Of a DNA stretch of 64,000 bases, positions 1 to 50,713 are shown piece by piece; position 1 is the stretch's first letter, and each line of letters begins with the position of its first letter. The notes beneath the pieces are model-generated. The model was given only the letters and a program-made list of their open reading frames with translations, searched no databases and was not told the DNA's origin. Made by a program: the position numbers and the translations under genes. The stretch lies in the NCBI RefSeq assembly GCF_018691265.1, contig NW_024881279.1, positions 6,477,243-6,541,242 of the forward strand. The letters are read 5' to 3'. Source of the DNA: Tyto alba (Eukaryota; Chordata; Aves; Strigiformes; Tytonidae).

Positions 1-419
1 AACGGCCTCTCTCTGCCCCATCAACTCCCAAAGTTGGTACCGTTGGAGCAAGAATGAACGAGACTCCCAGTTTGCTCCGCGGCATCACGCAGCAGGCTGG
101 CAGCCTAGCAGGAACCACAGCCCACATCGCACCGTAAGCCAGACTGTCAGTTCAGGAGCCTGTCTGGTCACTTCCCTGCTGAGAGGCCCAGTCTAAACAG
201 GTAAAATAAGTCTTAAACTGCTTTAGCTTCCCCAAAGGCTGTTGCAGCACCTGAGCCGCCACCAGCGCGCACGGCTCTGTTGGCAGGCTGTGGGCTTTGG
301 ACCTGCTGCAGCAACACCCCAAAACTACACGTACCTACAGGAACAGCGACGGACTCGGCCCTTGTTTTTAAGAGTTGGCAGTGGAGGAGAAAGCATGATG
401 AGAAACAAAGATATATGAC
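1..419. other. Sequence beyond the FAM13B 3' end
   Basis: GC-richer than the adjacent UTR. I see no convincing splice site, ORF or repeat. An 86-residue minus-strand frame across 213-473 is mostly in this flank and looks non-coding. It may be intergenic or belong to a convergent neighbour. Confidence 0.4.
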
Positions 420-437
420 AATAAAGGTTAAGGTACT

Positions 438-443
438 TTTATT
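438..443 (-). terminator. Candidate distal FAM13B poly(A) signal AATAAA
   Basis: The plus strand reads TTTATT, so the minus strand has AATAAA, followed within about 20 nt by U-rich sequence (CCTTTATTGTC on the minus strand). It is the last hexamer before composition changes. No transcript evidence was available. Confidence 0.45.
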
Positions 444-511
444 ATAAAAGTCTATACAATGAGTACCAGACATAGCAATGCAATTATATCTGGTTTAGTT
501 ATATATATTCC

Positions 512-535
512 ATATCTATATATCCATATAGATAT
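512..535. repeat. AT-rich hairpin in the FAM13B 3' UTR
   Basis: ATATCTATAT and ATATAGATAT separated by ATCC form a 10-bp perfect stem close to the presumed poly(A) site. Weak stem because all but two pairs are A-T. Confidence 0.7.
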
Positions 536-2653
536 ATAGGTTTTGCTTTTTACCAAAGTAAAACTGTTATATCACAAAATGCCTAGTTCTACCATTTATT
601 TATTGCTCAACAAGGATGGCACAAAACACACTCAGCATAACTGTTGCCATGCTTATCTACTATACTGAATAAACAGCCAAACACTGCATAACAAACACAA
701 AGCAGCTGTTAATTCTGAATTGGAACCAGTCTGATCACTCACTCACTTATAAAAATATTGGAATCATATAGATTTAAGCATTATAAAGGAGGAATATATT
801 ATTTAAAACATTTAAATAGTGCATATTGACATTTTGCATGTGGTATATAAAACACAAACATTCATGTACAACACTATACAGTACACATTAGTTTCAATGT
901 TTGGATACACCCGTGTCTGCAAACTGATAGAAAAGTAACTGAAGTGTACATTGCACAATGGAACTGAATAAAATTTATAAATGGTCTCAAGACTAGTTTA
1001 ACCTCATAATTCTCTAAGGTCCCAGATCATTTTGCAGTTTAAAAAAAAAAAAAAAAGGCATACCAGTGCTCAATAGTTTTAGTGCTTTTTTTTCTGAATT
1101 CCAAAATTACATGCCTACAAGCAGAGTAAAACAAAACAAGAAGTATTCTACAGTACACAGATGAAATCTGAGCACTAAAAATCTTACTTTCAACCTATTT
1201 CATATGCTTCATGACAGAACAGCAAGTCTATGAGGTTACACGCTAGCCATTTCTTATGTTGTGAGAAAGTTCATTTTTGGTCTTTCATAAAGCAGTGTGA
1301 ATAATAGCTATGTTGACATTAGCCAGTCATAAAAACATGCAGTGAGAGTAGGTGCATGCAAAACATGGCCACAATCAAACCGATACATTGAAGAAAAAAA
1401 AAAAAAAAACTGAGAAAGCACCAGTTAAAATTAACACTTAGATTTTGCCAGATCAAAACCAGCTGCTGATGGCTGTTGCAGAGCATAAAGCTAGTAGCTA
1501 AATCATCATTCAGCACAGCAGATGTGATACTCAAAACATTATTTAGTTTCGACTCTGAAGCTAAATCATGCAAGGCCCATAAACTGTTTTGCTTACATCA
1601 TAAAGGTTAGATAACTTATTTTTATTCTCCAACTGTAAAACAAAATCGTGATAAACAGCAGTAATTTTTTTCACTCAAAACCAACAGTTCACACTGTGGT
1701 GCGCATTAACTACACTGATTTTAGCCCTTGACATCATACTTATTTCAGGTACAGTGGAATTTTAACTGTCCTAAGCCAGCTCTTTTCTGCTGGAGCTATG
1801 CAAGTCTGAGCACCATCAGATTTCCCATACACTGAAATGTTCATTATGTTCCTCAAATCTTCCGAAAGTAGAGATGCAGTATCCAGTTCAGACAAAGCAC
1901 TATGTCACCACTAGTTGATAAACAATAACCGATAAAATTATAAAATGAACAACAGTAACATAAATCCTGTAGGCAGCATGTGATATAACTTTTCAGTTTT
2001 CCAAGTTTTAAAAGACACTAAGCAAGGTCACTTTCTGGTTTGTCCACTGTCATCCTTATCAAGGAGGAAAGGTGACCACTAATGAGCAAAATCCATAGAT
2101 GTTAATTATTACTGTGTCATAGGTGCAATTTAGAATACCAAAAATTAAAGTTGTTCCATAGCAGTCCTTTGAAAGGATTTTCAGTCTGGTTTTTTAAATG
2201 TTCCAGGAAAAAGAGCTGTACGTTTAATTTGCTGACTTTTTTCCCCCCCCATAATAAAAAATAGGCAAGAGTAGTAGTTCAGTGTAGCATTATGGTATTA
2301 TTAATTTCTTCAATAACGCAAAAAGTTGGTAATAACAAAAGTCTCAAAGTTCTTGAATGCTAAAGGAAAAAAAAAGCTATGGTTGTTTTGGAACAAGATG
2401 GATGCATCTGTAATAGAAAACTTTGATAGAAACTGTGTTTGCTAAAGTTGGATAGAGCAGTCTCGAACTTAGAAATCTTACTTGCTCTCTAGACAGGACC
2501 TACTTACCCCTCAAACATGTTATAGTGGCACCACAATAAAGTGCACAAACTGGATTCTTTCAACAGTGCATGACAAATGAACACAAGCACTCAATAAGTA
2601 CAGTGGTAGCATACGGAAACATCATGTTTTTCAGTGGGTTGGAGGAATATAAT

Positions 2654-39709
<37,056 letters not shown>

Positions 39710-40731
39710 ATCTTTTTGCAGCCAAAAATCAAAGCTGTCTTTTCTGTCAAAAAACAGGAATTAAAACCAAAAATCATACTTCAATGTACACTGCTGAACT
39801 TATTGATCTGTAACACAATGCTCTTTAATTACGTAATGCAAATACACTTCAGTCTCTCTCAGTCAGTTCACTGATGTAATGAACAGTACTGTAATGACTC
39901 CAAATACAGCTAACTAGATAAATTACTATTACTGAGGTGTTCCGTTCAATCCTCAATTTGAGGACTGCTAAGAACATACGTAGCAGCAAAGGAAATTCAG
40001 GAAATTGTAGTTACAATATCGTTACTTAAGTTCTAAGGTACTGTGGGAGAACTAGATTCTTTAACACATTTTTCTGACAGTATTTATCAGCCAGGCTTTG
40101 AAAATCCAACACAAAAGCCTCTCCAGAGGGAATTAAACTAGTGGATCATACCAAACCAAAACCCCAAGTTTTAGTTACATGAAACGATTAAATATTTTGT
40201 GATATACAACTGCACTGCAATCAACTTCTAATATATTTGGCATCTTCCAGTTTACACAATAAAGCTTTCAACACCTGCATCAAATTAAAAAGTTTAATGA
40301 ACATAAAACCCCCAAAACTAGTTTCTAGATGCTCAGTGATACCATTCTTCCTATCATGCAGAAGCTCAAACTTTACTTGCAAGTCTTTGCTTGATACAGG
40401 ATGTAGATAGATATCAAAGGTATTACCAAAGGCAGTGTAAGTCACTCAGTTAAACTTTTATCCTATCAAAACCAAAATATTTCTTCTCACAAAAAAAACA
40501 CTGTATTTTATAAATAAATAAATAAGAAAACATACTTGCTTAAATGCAAGCAATCACTTTCACAGAGGATGGCACATAGAACACAAAGTACATACTGTTA
40601 GTCACAGCACTGCAACCAAACATAATTCTCTGTTTATTAATGGATTGATAAATTCTAATATATTAGACATACTGAAATCCATACTTCCTTTTCTTTTGTT
40701 TTAAACAGCTAAAGTAGTTTAAGAAACTTAC

Positions 40732-40898
40732 CTCAGAGTACTTAAACAGCCGAGTTTGAAAAACGTTTTCTGCGCCAGCTGCCCTCACTGACCAAGCATT
40801 CCTTTGTCATTTATGGTTGTTTAAGATTATGGCAAAAGATCAGCCTGTAGTTCCTCATTGAAGAATAGCAGAACTCGATCAGTACTTCAGCAGTTAAT
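40732..40898 (-). other. FAM13B: FAM13B non-coding 5' UTR exon with three short upstream ORFs
   Basis: 167 nt bounded on the minus strand by a TTTTCAG acceptor and a strong GAG|GTAAGT donor, directly 5' of the exon with the start codon. It has no long frame. It holds three complete upstream ORFs: 40811-40858 (15 codons), 40742-40810 (22 codons) and 40785-40799 (4 codons). This arrangement can restrain translation of the main frame. The exon is inferred from splice signals and position only. Confidence 0.6.
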
Positions 40899-41740
40899 CT
40901 GAAAATAAGGAAAATATTATTAGATCAAAGTTTTCAACAGTTTTAAACTCAGTCACAAGTCTAAACATCACGCTTGAGGAATTCTCCTTGTCAAATCATC
41001 AGCTTCTTGTTCTGAACAAAAAAGCATAAAGACCACATTAGCATGGCTCATGGGAGAGCACACGAAAAAGCAAACCCCCTTCTTCACTCAGGAGCTAACC
41101 AAACTTAGCCTTAACAATTAGGAAATAATTCTCAGACTCATTCATTCTTCCAAAGCATCACAAAGGGCTAAGTAGGATAGAAGTGTTTTATAGTACCTAC
41201 CATACCAGAACATTTAATGTCTATAAAATTTTCAGAAGGATCTCAGGCCCTGGCTTAGCACACTATCTTTAAATGGCACAAACAAAAACAGAGTCCTAAC
41301 TAAGGAACAACATAGAGAGTCAACCAGTTTTCAGTGGTACAGATCATATTTTCTAACAAGTTGATTATGTGTCTTAACTGCCAGTTCAAAGTCCAGGTGT
41401 CCATCACATCTAGATACAGGAAGCAACTTCCCCCACATCAGATTCCCTAGAACCTTATCTGGACATTTTTAATGTTCTCAGCTCTGAAGATATCTATAGA
41501 CCACAGCAACAGCTTTTTTGGTTTTCTGTGGTACTAAAAATTTTAATTGCAGCTTAATGACACAATGGAGCCAACATAATGTCCAGATACACTCATCTCA
41601 GTTCCTTGATCTCACCCATTGCCTATTCCAATTAAACTCAAGCAACTACAACTGGGAAAAACTAGCTTACAACATACACGTACACACACAAACACAATAC
41701 ACATCACCAAAAGTAGACAAGAAAAAGGCTTTCCCTGGCT

Positions 41741-41784
41741 TTAAAGTATCCGTACTGAAACCTTAAAGTATCCATACTGAAACC
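41741..41784. repeat. 22-bp tandem duplication
   Basis: Two adjacent 22-bp units beginning TTAAAGTATCC that differ at one base (G/A). A recent, small tandem duplication. Confidence 0.9.
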
Positions 41785-43775
41785 TTCTGTTTCATAATTT
41801 GAGATCAGTATGAAAATTCAGCTGACGGACTTGAGAAAAGTACCTTCCCTCTCTTTGTTCCCGCACACTGGCTTTTACTTCTATTCCACATCAGAACAAA
41901 ACAACTTCATCCTCACTTTCAAAGTCCTTACAACCTACTACTCCCATTTCAGTAGCAAAATGACAGTCTGTTCATTATCCTATGATAGCAGGAACCCACA
42001 GTCCTTCCAATAGTTTGAATAAATAACGTTTTCCCACTCCCAATTCTCCCCAAACTACACCCATCTTTTAAGGAAGCTGGGCATAAGCTCTACACAAAAC
42101 TGTTTTATCCTCCTTCCCGAAATTTTCTTGCACTGAGTCCTACAGGAAAAAATATTTTGGGCTTACAAATGTTTAAAATCTTTGCCTATTGATGTAAGCA
42201 ATACCAACCAACATTCCTTCCTATTCTTTGTCATCTGCCTCTATCTATTGCCTTGTATTTACACACAGGTTTCAAATCTGTTACATCTCGTACAAGTGGA
42301 TCCTGGTCTGAGATCAGGACTCCAGTTGAGTTGACAACAGAAAATAAAGCATTATATTCCAGTCAACAGGCTTCACTTTTTTTGTGTGTTTGTTTTAACC
42401 AATCACGTTCAAATCTTTCACCGTGTATTCTTGGTTACTTACAGATCCCTCCAGATTTCAACAGTGAAGCAGTTGCAATTCATGACTCTCCTACACCTAT
42501 AAAGACACTGCCCAGCCATTTTTCTTATTATATTAGTATATAAAGGGATAGTCAACATAATCTTTGCACACAAATAGATTTTAATCAATCCCAATATATC
42601 ATGTAATTTTTAAAATACAAAGATGCACACAGTCTACTTTCTCAAGTTGTACTAAAGTCAACCTATCCACAGTGAAACAGAAAGACTAACATTAGCCAAC
42701 CCTGGGGTTAATGGCAGCTCAGAAAAAAATCTTTGATGGATCTGCCATAATGCTTCAGGCTCCCTTGCTAAAACAAACAAACCTTCAAAACAAACATCAC
42801 CTAATAAAAAGAGCAAATTAGAAGCAACCACTTCTTTATAATTCAGCACCAAATGAACAATCTTGAGGTCCAGCTTTCTTAGCTAATGTAACTTTGTTCT
42901 CAGTCAGCTGACATAAAAGCACAACCATTTTACCAGGTGCTGCAGACAAATAGGCTACCTGAATATTAATTTCATTCAGGAGACATGAAAAAAAGAAAAA
43001 AGACAGACTTCTATTTTAATTATCTTGGCAATGTAACAATGCAGTTGAAACAGCCTAGTTGTCTCTTTTTTATAGTAAAAACTGGATTTACAACCCAAGT
43101 TTACACTTTAAACAAAGCTTTATATGGCTTATCAACTAGAAGAATTAGTGAAAGCCTAATTTTCAGCCTCTCAGATACACACATCCTTATATATACACTT
43201 CAATATATCATTATACAAACCAATTTCTTTTCAGAGCATTTAAGTTTTTTGCCTCTTTGTACAGGCTTTGGTGTAACCTTCACAGGCTGTGATACAATGC
43301 ATCTGATATTCACCAAGTCTAGAAAAAACTAGAAACTTTAAAAAGTTATCAGACTTCCAGCAAGTTTTACTTCCTGTTATTTCCAACATTGTAAAACTGA
43401 AGGACAGGCTCAGAAACTGTTAATAATTAAATACTATATCTCTACTTTTTATATTGATCAATATCTTTTCCACTTGCCATCTCTTGACTCAGGACATACA
43501 CCACTTCAGTGCAGACACCTATGAAAACTAGGACAAGATATATAACCTACAGAATTATTTTTACAGTATTTTACAAATAAAAAGCAATATTGGGGGTGGG
43601 GGTGTGTATTAGGTTTTTTTCTTTTCTCATGATTGAACACCTCAGAAAACACAGGCTGATCCATTCAGTCAATTATTCCTACTTTTCGCCATATTATCTT
43701 GACCCGTTTGAACATGTGCTTCCCCCTCCCAATTTCACAATCTATATGTCCCACAAGTCCTATCAAGAGAAACAC

Positions 43776-43806
43776 AAAAAAAAAAAAAAAAAAACAAAAA
43801 AAAAAA
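43776..43806. repeat. A-rich tract (A19 C A11)
   Basis: Nearly pure A on the plus strand in intron 1, with no element body recognised beside it. Confidence 0.9.
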
Positions 43807-45687
43807 CAACCACACCAAACCTCACACACCTAGCTTGTGCTTTATTATAAATATTCTGGTTGCTTCTTTCTCAATCTACCTCTCCCTCTTGTCACTCAAA
43901 CATTTACAAAGATCTCCTAAACTACAATAATGTTCAACAAAACTTTAACTATAGAAAACTAAAAATACGCCTTATTGTGACCACATATTATACCACAATT
44001 TTACAAGAGGCTGAAAAAAACTATGCTATGTCCTATGCAACATCCTGAGGCCAAGCATCTTAAATGAGGGTAAAACACCAAGTTTCACTCTGTATTGTGT
44101 GTTTCAGTGCTCTCATCTGTTATTTTTTTAATTCTGGGTTTTGGGTTGTTTGTTTTTTTTTAAATAAGGCAAGTACTTCATAGAGACTGCTGGGAAAACA
44201 GCACCACGAGTTTTATTTTGCCATCATAATAGCATTCACTTATCTTGGCAACTGAAGTATTCACACCCACATATGAAATGCCACTAAAGGAAACACAGAA
44301 TACATGGCTAACAATATTGGATGAATACATATGAAAGTTTAGACTTAAATTTAGTTCAGCTTTTACATTACTGGCTGAGGTACAAATATACAGGTGTCAT
44401 TTTAAATTAAAGTCCTCAGGGCTCCATCACCTTTCCTTAAAACAAAGGAATGAAACAGTAAGTAGTAAAAATAAAACAAGCTAGGCTACAAACTGAAAGC
44501 ATTCCATAGGAATTAAAACATTAATTCGGCATGTAGAATTTTTGCTACGAGTCTCAACTATTTAACCAATTCCTTTATTTTCTTGTTTTATCTAGCAAGA
44601 AATTCGTATGATTTGTGAAGCCAAAAACCAAGTTAACAGCAACTACCGTTCTGCTCCATTTTTAATATATTATTTTGTGGGATTAGCAAACATCATAACT
44701 GATTTTTTTTTAACATATAAAAAGTATAAAATAAATGTAAGATTTTTAGACAAGGAAAAAAAAAAAGTGTTATAGGGCAATGAAACCACTTGTCCCTACT
44801 TCTCAGGAAATACACCTCAAGTTTAGACTTTGGCTTTTTCGGCCCACAGTGCTGTTATCCTGTGAGCCACCCACATGCCTGCACACAGGGTCACATATAC
44901 ATCCTCCAGTACAAAGAGGATCAAAGCTCATTTTTTGCAATACAAGGTTTATTTACAAATAAAATTCCACAAAAACATTAAGGTACCTCAAAGTTTTTAA
45001 TTTCTATCTCTGTATTTGATAAAGAATGTATTGGTGTTACTTATATAACTAGAAAAAAATCTGTGATGTCCTTCTGGATGCATACAGTAAACATACTTTT
45101 AAGTCCAAACAAATAATTCATTTCTTTAGCTAAGAAATGGTCAAAGTTATAGCAGATTTTAAGAATTTCAAAATGATGGTCTAAATGTATAACCCAGATT
45201 CCAACTTGGAATCACAGAAACTTTCCTCATGTAATGACATCACCCCAAGCCAGTGGCCAGGTATGGGCAGGAGCAAGGTGGCTCACCTGCGGAACTTTGT
45301 ACCAGCTCACTGTAGAACATACAGTCCCATCTGGCAACTGCTGTACTACACACAATCTATATTTCTTAAAAACTGGCAACCAGCACTCAGCTCTTTGCTC
45401 TTAAGTTTTATCAAGATAAATGGAAATGGATTTTTAAATTTTTTTATGTAATGTCATGATCATAACAACTGACACTGATGATTTTTATGCTATTTGTATA
45501 TTCAAATTACTGTTAGCACTCCCAATGGTTAAAATGCTTTTGGGCAGTAGAGCCTTTGCTCAACTGATTTTCAGCTTTTGTTCAGATCGCAAATAAAAAA
45601 AGAGTATTTTGCTCATTTGAATTAATCCAGTCAAAATTGAAAAGATGGCCAAGTTGGGGCAGGGGGCACGGCTTGGAGGGAAATAAT

Positions 45688-45712
45688 AAAAAAAAAAAAA
45701 AAAAAAAAAAAA
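45688..45712. repeat. Poly(A) tract, 25 bp
   Basis: Uninterrupted A run in intron 1. It gives rise to the poly-Phe stretch in a 98-residue minus-strand frame there, which is therefore spurious. Confidence 0.95.
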
Positions 45713-48033
45713 CACTGAAAAAAAAACACCCCAAGTTTTAAGCAAACAAACTACCACAAACTCAGGACACAGAAAAGGACAAACAATACTTGTCTCAAGA
45801 GCATAGTTAAAAGTATGCAGAGCTGTGCAAGTGCTTGCTTGAATACAAAGAGACACAGAATATCTTTCATGTAGAAAGAATATTCAATTTTAGAGCTACA
45901 TTTAAGTACTCAGTAATATATTTGAGTAGTCAAAACAAAATTTATTTAAAGAGAGAAGTTTCAAAACCAGCAAGACTAACTTAAAATAGATTCTTAAAGT
46001 AAGATTTCCTCTTTTTAGCTGTCAGTGAAATCAGCTATTGAAAGACAATCTAGTCAAAAGTCTGGACTGGCAAATCAGACAACTGGGCTCAGTTATTATT
46101 TTAAATTTAACAAGCTGGTCTTTTTAGGAATACATTCCCCCATCCCCATAAAGGAATAATGTTTTAAAATAGGTATAACCGCAGAATTTAACTTGCGGTG
46201 TTGAAGGAAACCACGTTAGAATAAATGTCTTTTCAAGTAGATGCAACTTTCCTGCTCCCTTCATTCCTTCGTATGGTTATTAACTCTCCACTGACATGTT
46301 TGCTTTCTGGTTAAATAGGAATCAAAAGGAAACAGGCTTGCTGAAGTTTCGCACACAATCACAAAAGAAGTCAGCAGAAGCATGAACACCAGCTCTTTAA
46401 CTAATAAACTCACTACTTGCACATATATGCCTTCACCTGTGTGCTCTCACACACACACACCCCTCAACTTAATTAGCTGAAATTCTCCATCATCTGCCAC
46501 TAGCACTTCTGAGACAGCCTCAGAAAATACTCAGCTGACAAAATGCTGGTTATACTGATAAAGCAAATAAAAGCACAAAAAATCATCAGATTTAGTAAAA
46601 TGCAATTGTGATACAGTAGCAAGCCTTCTAATTTACAAATTAGAACAATTCAAATTAAGCCTTTTTGTCCTTACCATGAAATAAAGCAACCAAACAACTC
46701 ATGAAAGCTCCCCTAAAAAACATATTACTAAAATTGATAGAGTTTTGGATTTTATTTTTAAAATTTACAAGCCAAGAAACCACAGTATTGATTAGTATTT
46801 ATCTTCCAGCCATTAAAGTTTAGTCTATGGTTTCAGCTGACAGAACCTGATTACGTTTCCTCTGAAAAAGCCCATCATCAAATACAGATCTTCACAAGAG
46901 GCATATCCTGTCTACCTCTTCACAACAGGCAGAAACATGGATGGGTATTAGTCAAACTAAATATAAAATTTAGGAAAAGAATCCCTACAAAACTTAAAAT
47001 TTTAATAAGCAAATTAAGCGTTTAGCAACTGTACTGCAATAACATTAGTAAAGCCTCAAATACAGTGACTGATTTAAGCAACATTCCAAAAAATTTTACA
47101 TTTTAAAAGAGCAAGCTGAGAAATCACCAAAATATTAGCTAATTTAAGTGTTTTGATATGCAAAGATAACAATTTATATTAACTTACTAGATAAAATCCA
47201 GAGGCGTTTTAACAGCATTACAGCAATTCATAATCCTTCTTCAACTCTACTGTAGCAAGAGGAATTAAATAAAATCATCAGTGATAACAGAAAAAAGTAG
47301 ATGTTTCCTCACTGCTTCACACCCACCACTGAACACTGCCAGATTTGCTCTCAGCTGCTGCTGCCAGTGCACATGTGCAGAATTATAAAGAAACTTCCTG
47401 CTCACACAGATCCCATCACATTCTTAACAACAGTAGTTAATAAATAAAAAGGCTTTTGTATCTTGTGTAACAGTTAATTATATTCATCCTACTTGCCTCC
47501 CCCCCCAAAGCAAAGCTGTATTCCACCAACCACACATGTATAATTGCCACTACATCAGATAATACAGAACTTAATTGCAAAGGCATTATAATAAGTACAG
47601 CAAGGTAACAGACAGGAAGAAATTACCAGTAAAACTATGCAATTTGAGAGGTTCGCATTATAAAACCAAAGCAGTTTTACAACTGTCACTGCTGTTAAGA
47701 CAGACTTTGGAACAGAAGTCAAGCTACTTCAGAGACACCAAAAAAGCAAACTATAAATATATAATGCACTTAATTTATTATACATAAGTTATCCTATTAC
47801 ATACATTTATCATCAGCTTGTTTCTCTGCCTCCCAAACAGCTAAGCAGATATGTACATTGGAACCCAAAACATTACAAAATGTAATACATTATCCATTCG
47901 CTATAGAAACGCTGCCTCTGTCATAACGATGACCACGTGCCACCAAAATAAAGGACAGTCTTAGCATCCCCACTGAAGGAGTAAGACGTTTCAATGAAAA
48001 GTTCAATTCTGTAGCAATGATTCTTTGAATTGC

Positions 48034-48080
48034 AGGGAGAAGGGGAGGGGGGAAGGGGGAAGGGGAAAAAAAAAATAAAA
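48034..48080. repeat. Purine-rich GGGGA tract
   Basis: Several G4-G6 runs separated by A on the plus strand, then an A-rich run; potential G-quadruplex on the non-template strand of FAM13B. It interrupts the minus-strand frame 47890-48180. Confidence 0.85.
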
Positions 48081-50680
48081 AAGGACTGCTAATGAGGTCT
48101 CCTCCACAACCAATTCTTGTCACAACTTGGTCATGACCAAATTTGAAGATACCACCAGAAATTACAAGGCCAGAAATCACATTGAAGGCTAAAAATGGGT
48201 AACCTGATTACATTAAAAGAGTGACAAGACAACAAAAGATTTAATGAAATGTGAAGTTCAGCAGAAAGGGGGAAAAAACCTTTCAAATATACATGCTTTA
48301 AAAAAGAGCATAAAGGAAGAAAGAACCACTTTCATACGAGTCCAGCTCTCATCTTTTCAATTTTGTCCAAGTATTATTATCCTACACAGCTGAGTACAAA
48401 TTTTAATCCTGAAGACACTGCAGGGAACACTGAAAAGCAGAGACGTATGGAGAGAGCTGCTAGCGAGACTGGAACCTGGACAATCACTTCAGGGTTCCCA
48501 CCAGATACTCCATCCTCACAGAGCAGCTGCCCCACCCAAGCGTCCCTCCACATGTCCAGATAGTGAAGAAAAGAAAACATTTAAAGCTCTCTATATAAGA
48601 AAAGCCTCTGCAACCAGAGTCTTTGTTACAAATATAATGCAGTATCTTTATTTTTAGCTCAAGTTTGTCATGTTTTTCTTCTTTTAAAGACAAATATACA
48701 GTATAAAATTTCATACATTCACAGGTGAGAGACCATAAAATTTTTTGCTACTATCACAATAGAACTATTCATTTCACTATAATGAGAATATGGTCCTATA
48801 TCCAGTTCCAAAATATCACCCATTTCTTGTACTGAATGACTCCCATATGTTGCAAACATAACAGGTTTTCAGCACCATAATCACCTTCTACATTATGCTT
48901 TTGAAAAGTTCAAAACAAATCAGCTCTATAAAAAAAAAAAAAAGCCTGGTAGAAGACACAGTAACAAATACATTATCTTTCAGGCTGTAAGAATACACAG
49001 AATTCATCTGAATTGACTGAACTTTCATAAATCCCAATAGTTGCCTCTGAAGCCAGTACAAAACTGCAAAAACAAATCTAAATATACTAAAGCCTTGAGG
49101 CAGCAAGTCATTATTCACAGTTTTTGCAGGTAAAATTTATAACTTACAAAAAATAATAATCAGCAAGAGACTCAAACATTAATTGCCCAATTTCACTAAC
49201 TTTCCAGGAAGCAATGCAAAATTCTCTGCCTGAATACAATTTTGACATGAGACATACAACCTCTCTGCTGAGTAACCGATATATCCGCCACTTTAAAAAC
49301 TGCGTGACAAGTAACAAATCTCCCTCTTTCAGAGCGCTTCAGAGGATTTAATATTCCTCCAAGTCTCTATCTCCTCCTCAGATGTTTTGGTTAAAATGTT
49401 ATTTTTTTTTGGTTCCTAAGTAACAGTCCTCACATCTGAAATTATTGATAAATGTATAACTGATTCTGCAATACAAGAAAAAAAGGTTAAAAGGTTTACC
49501 ATCTTTCATCCTCACAGATCCAAAAACTGAGTTGCCCTGCAAGATCCCTGCAAGATGCCAATTCACACTCATCACAATGGCTAGTAGATTTTTGGTTTGT
49601 GTGCTAACATAGCAGCAAAAAATAATCTAGTGTTACACACAGAATTTAAGGACAACTTGAAGGTATTCTCTTACCGACATCACTTCCTCTTCCTTAAAAC
49701 TGCAGCTTCTGGGGGGGGGGAGGGAAGGGAAAAACCAAAACAACAACCAAAAAGAAAATCTAAACTAAAAAAATCACCTCAGACTTGGCAGTTTTACTCA
49801 CTTTCTAATGAGCCCTTGAACATTTGACCAGAGATCAAAAGGCTGAGTATTTGAAAAGGAAAAAAACACCACAAAAAGCCTTCACACAGAAAGCAGGGAG
49901 TTTCATGAAGCGTAGTAATGTCTATTCCAAACACATGGAATATTTCTTCAGCCTCACCTGCTTTTGCAAACAAGCTGTTACATACATTAAAGAGAAATGC
50001 TTCACTGATTGCACAGGTCTCATTATGAGCCACACATGACAAATGTTAATTTAAAGTCCTTTAATGAGGTGTTAGAAAGTCCTCCAACCTTACAAGCAGT
50101 ACATACAGCAAGAGCCCAAACTAAACTATCATTTGCGAAACTCTGATGTTTTGACATGCTGTCCATGTCAAAATTTGCAAGCATTAGAAATTATCAGGAG
50201 CTCCTTCTAGTCAACTTCTTTAAATGCAACCATGAAACACTCGACTGATTTTTCTAAAATAGCACTGTAAATTTCCAGTTTGATGCTTTCAAAACATTGA
50301 GATAATTGTTTCCTTATTGCAATGCTGTCAAAGACAAGGAAAAGATCCCTATGGTGCTAGACAACATACAAAATACAGACAAAGCAGATAAAATCGATTT
50401 TAAATACCTTCAAATCTATGCAACAGAGAACATGTAAAGCAATTTACTAGTAATGAGCAGTAAAATAAAAAAAAGATAAAAAACAGACTAACAATATAGA
50501 TGAATTTATTATAATACACAGCAACAAACTAGCTTTTTAATACTCTTTTTTATGCTGGCAGATTAAACTGCAGAAAAGACTGAAAAACTTCAAACCTAAA
50601 TCCTGATCCAGTTCAACAATTTATTCCAAAGTCACATATTAACTATTCCATCTCTGAGGACACTCAGGAATACACTCCTG

Positions 50681-50712
<32 letters not shown>
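50681..50712. repeat. Poly(A) tract, 32 bp
   Basis: The longest A run in the window, followed by AACAAACAAC. It lies in FAM13B intron 1 about 0.5 kb from the CpG island. Confidence 0.95.

Positions 50713-50713
<1 letters not shown>

Larger units (their letters stand above)
420..2653 (-). other. FAM13B: FAM13B 3' UTR (probable extent)
   Basis: AT-rich sequence directly after the stop codon. Minus-strand AATAAA hexamers lie at 438-443, 595-600, 599-604 and 1621-1626. The most distal, at 438-443, sits 10-30 nt before a switch to GC-richer sequence, so I place the main poly(A) site near 410-430. It contains a 10-bp AT hairpin at 512-535. The exact end is inferred. Confidence 0.5.

Noticed and set aside
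45560..45856. 98-residue minus-strand frame with a poly-Phe run
   Set aside because: The run is the translation of the A25 tract; the rest has no similarity I recognise.
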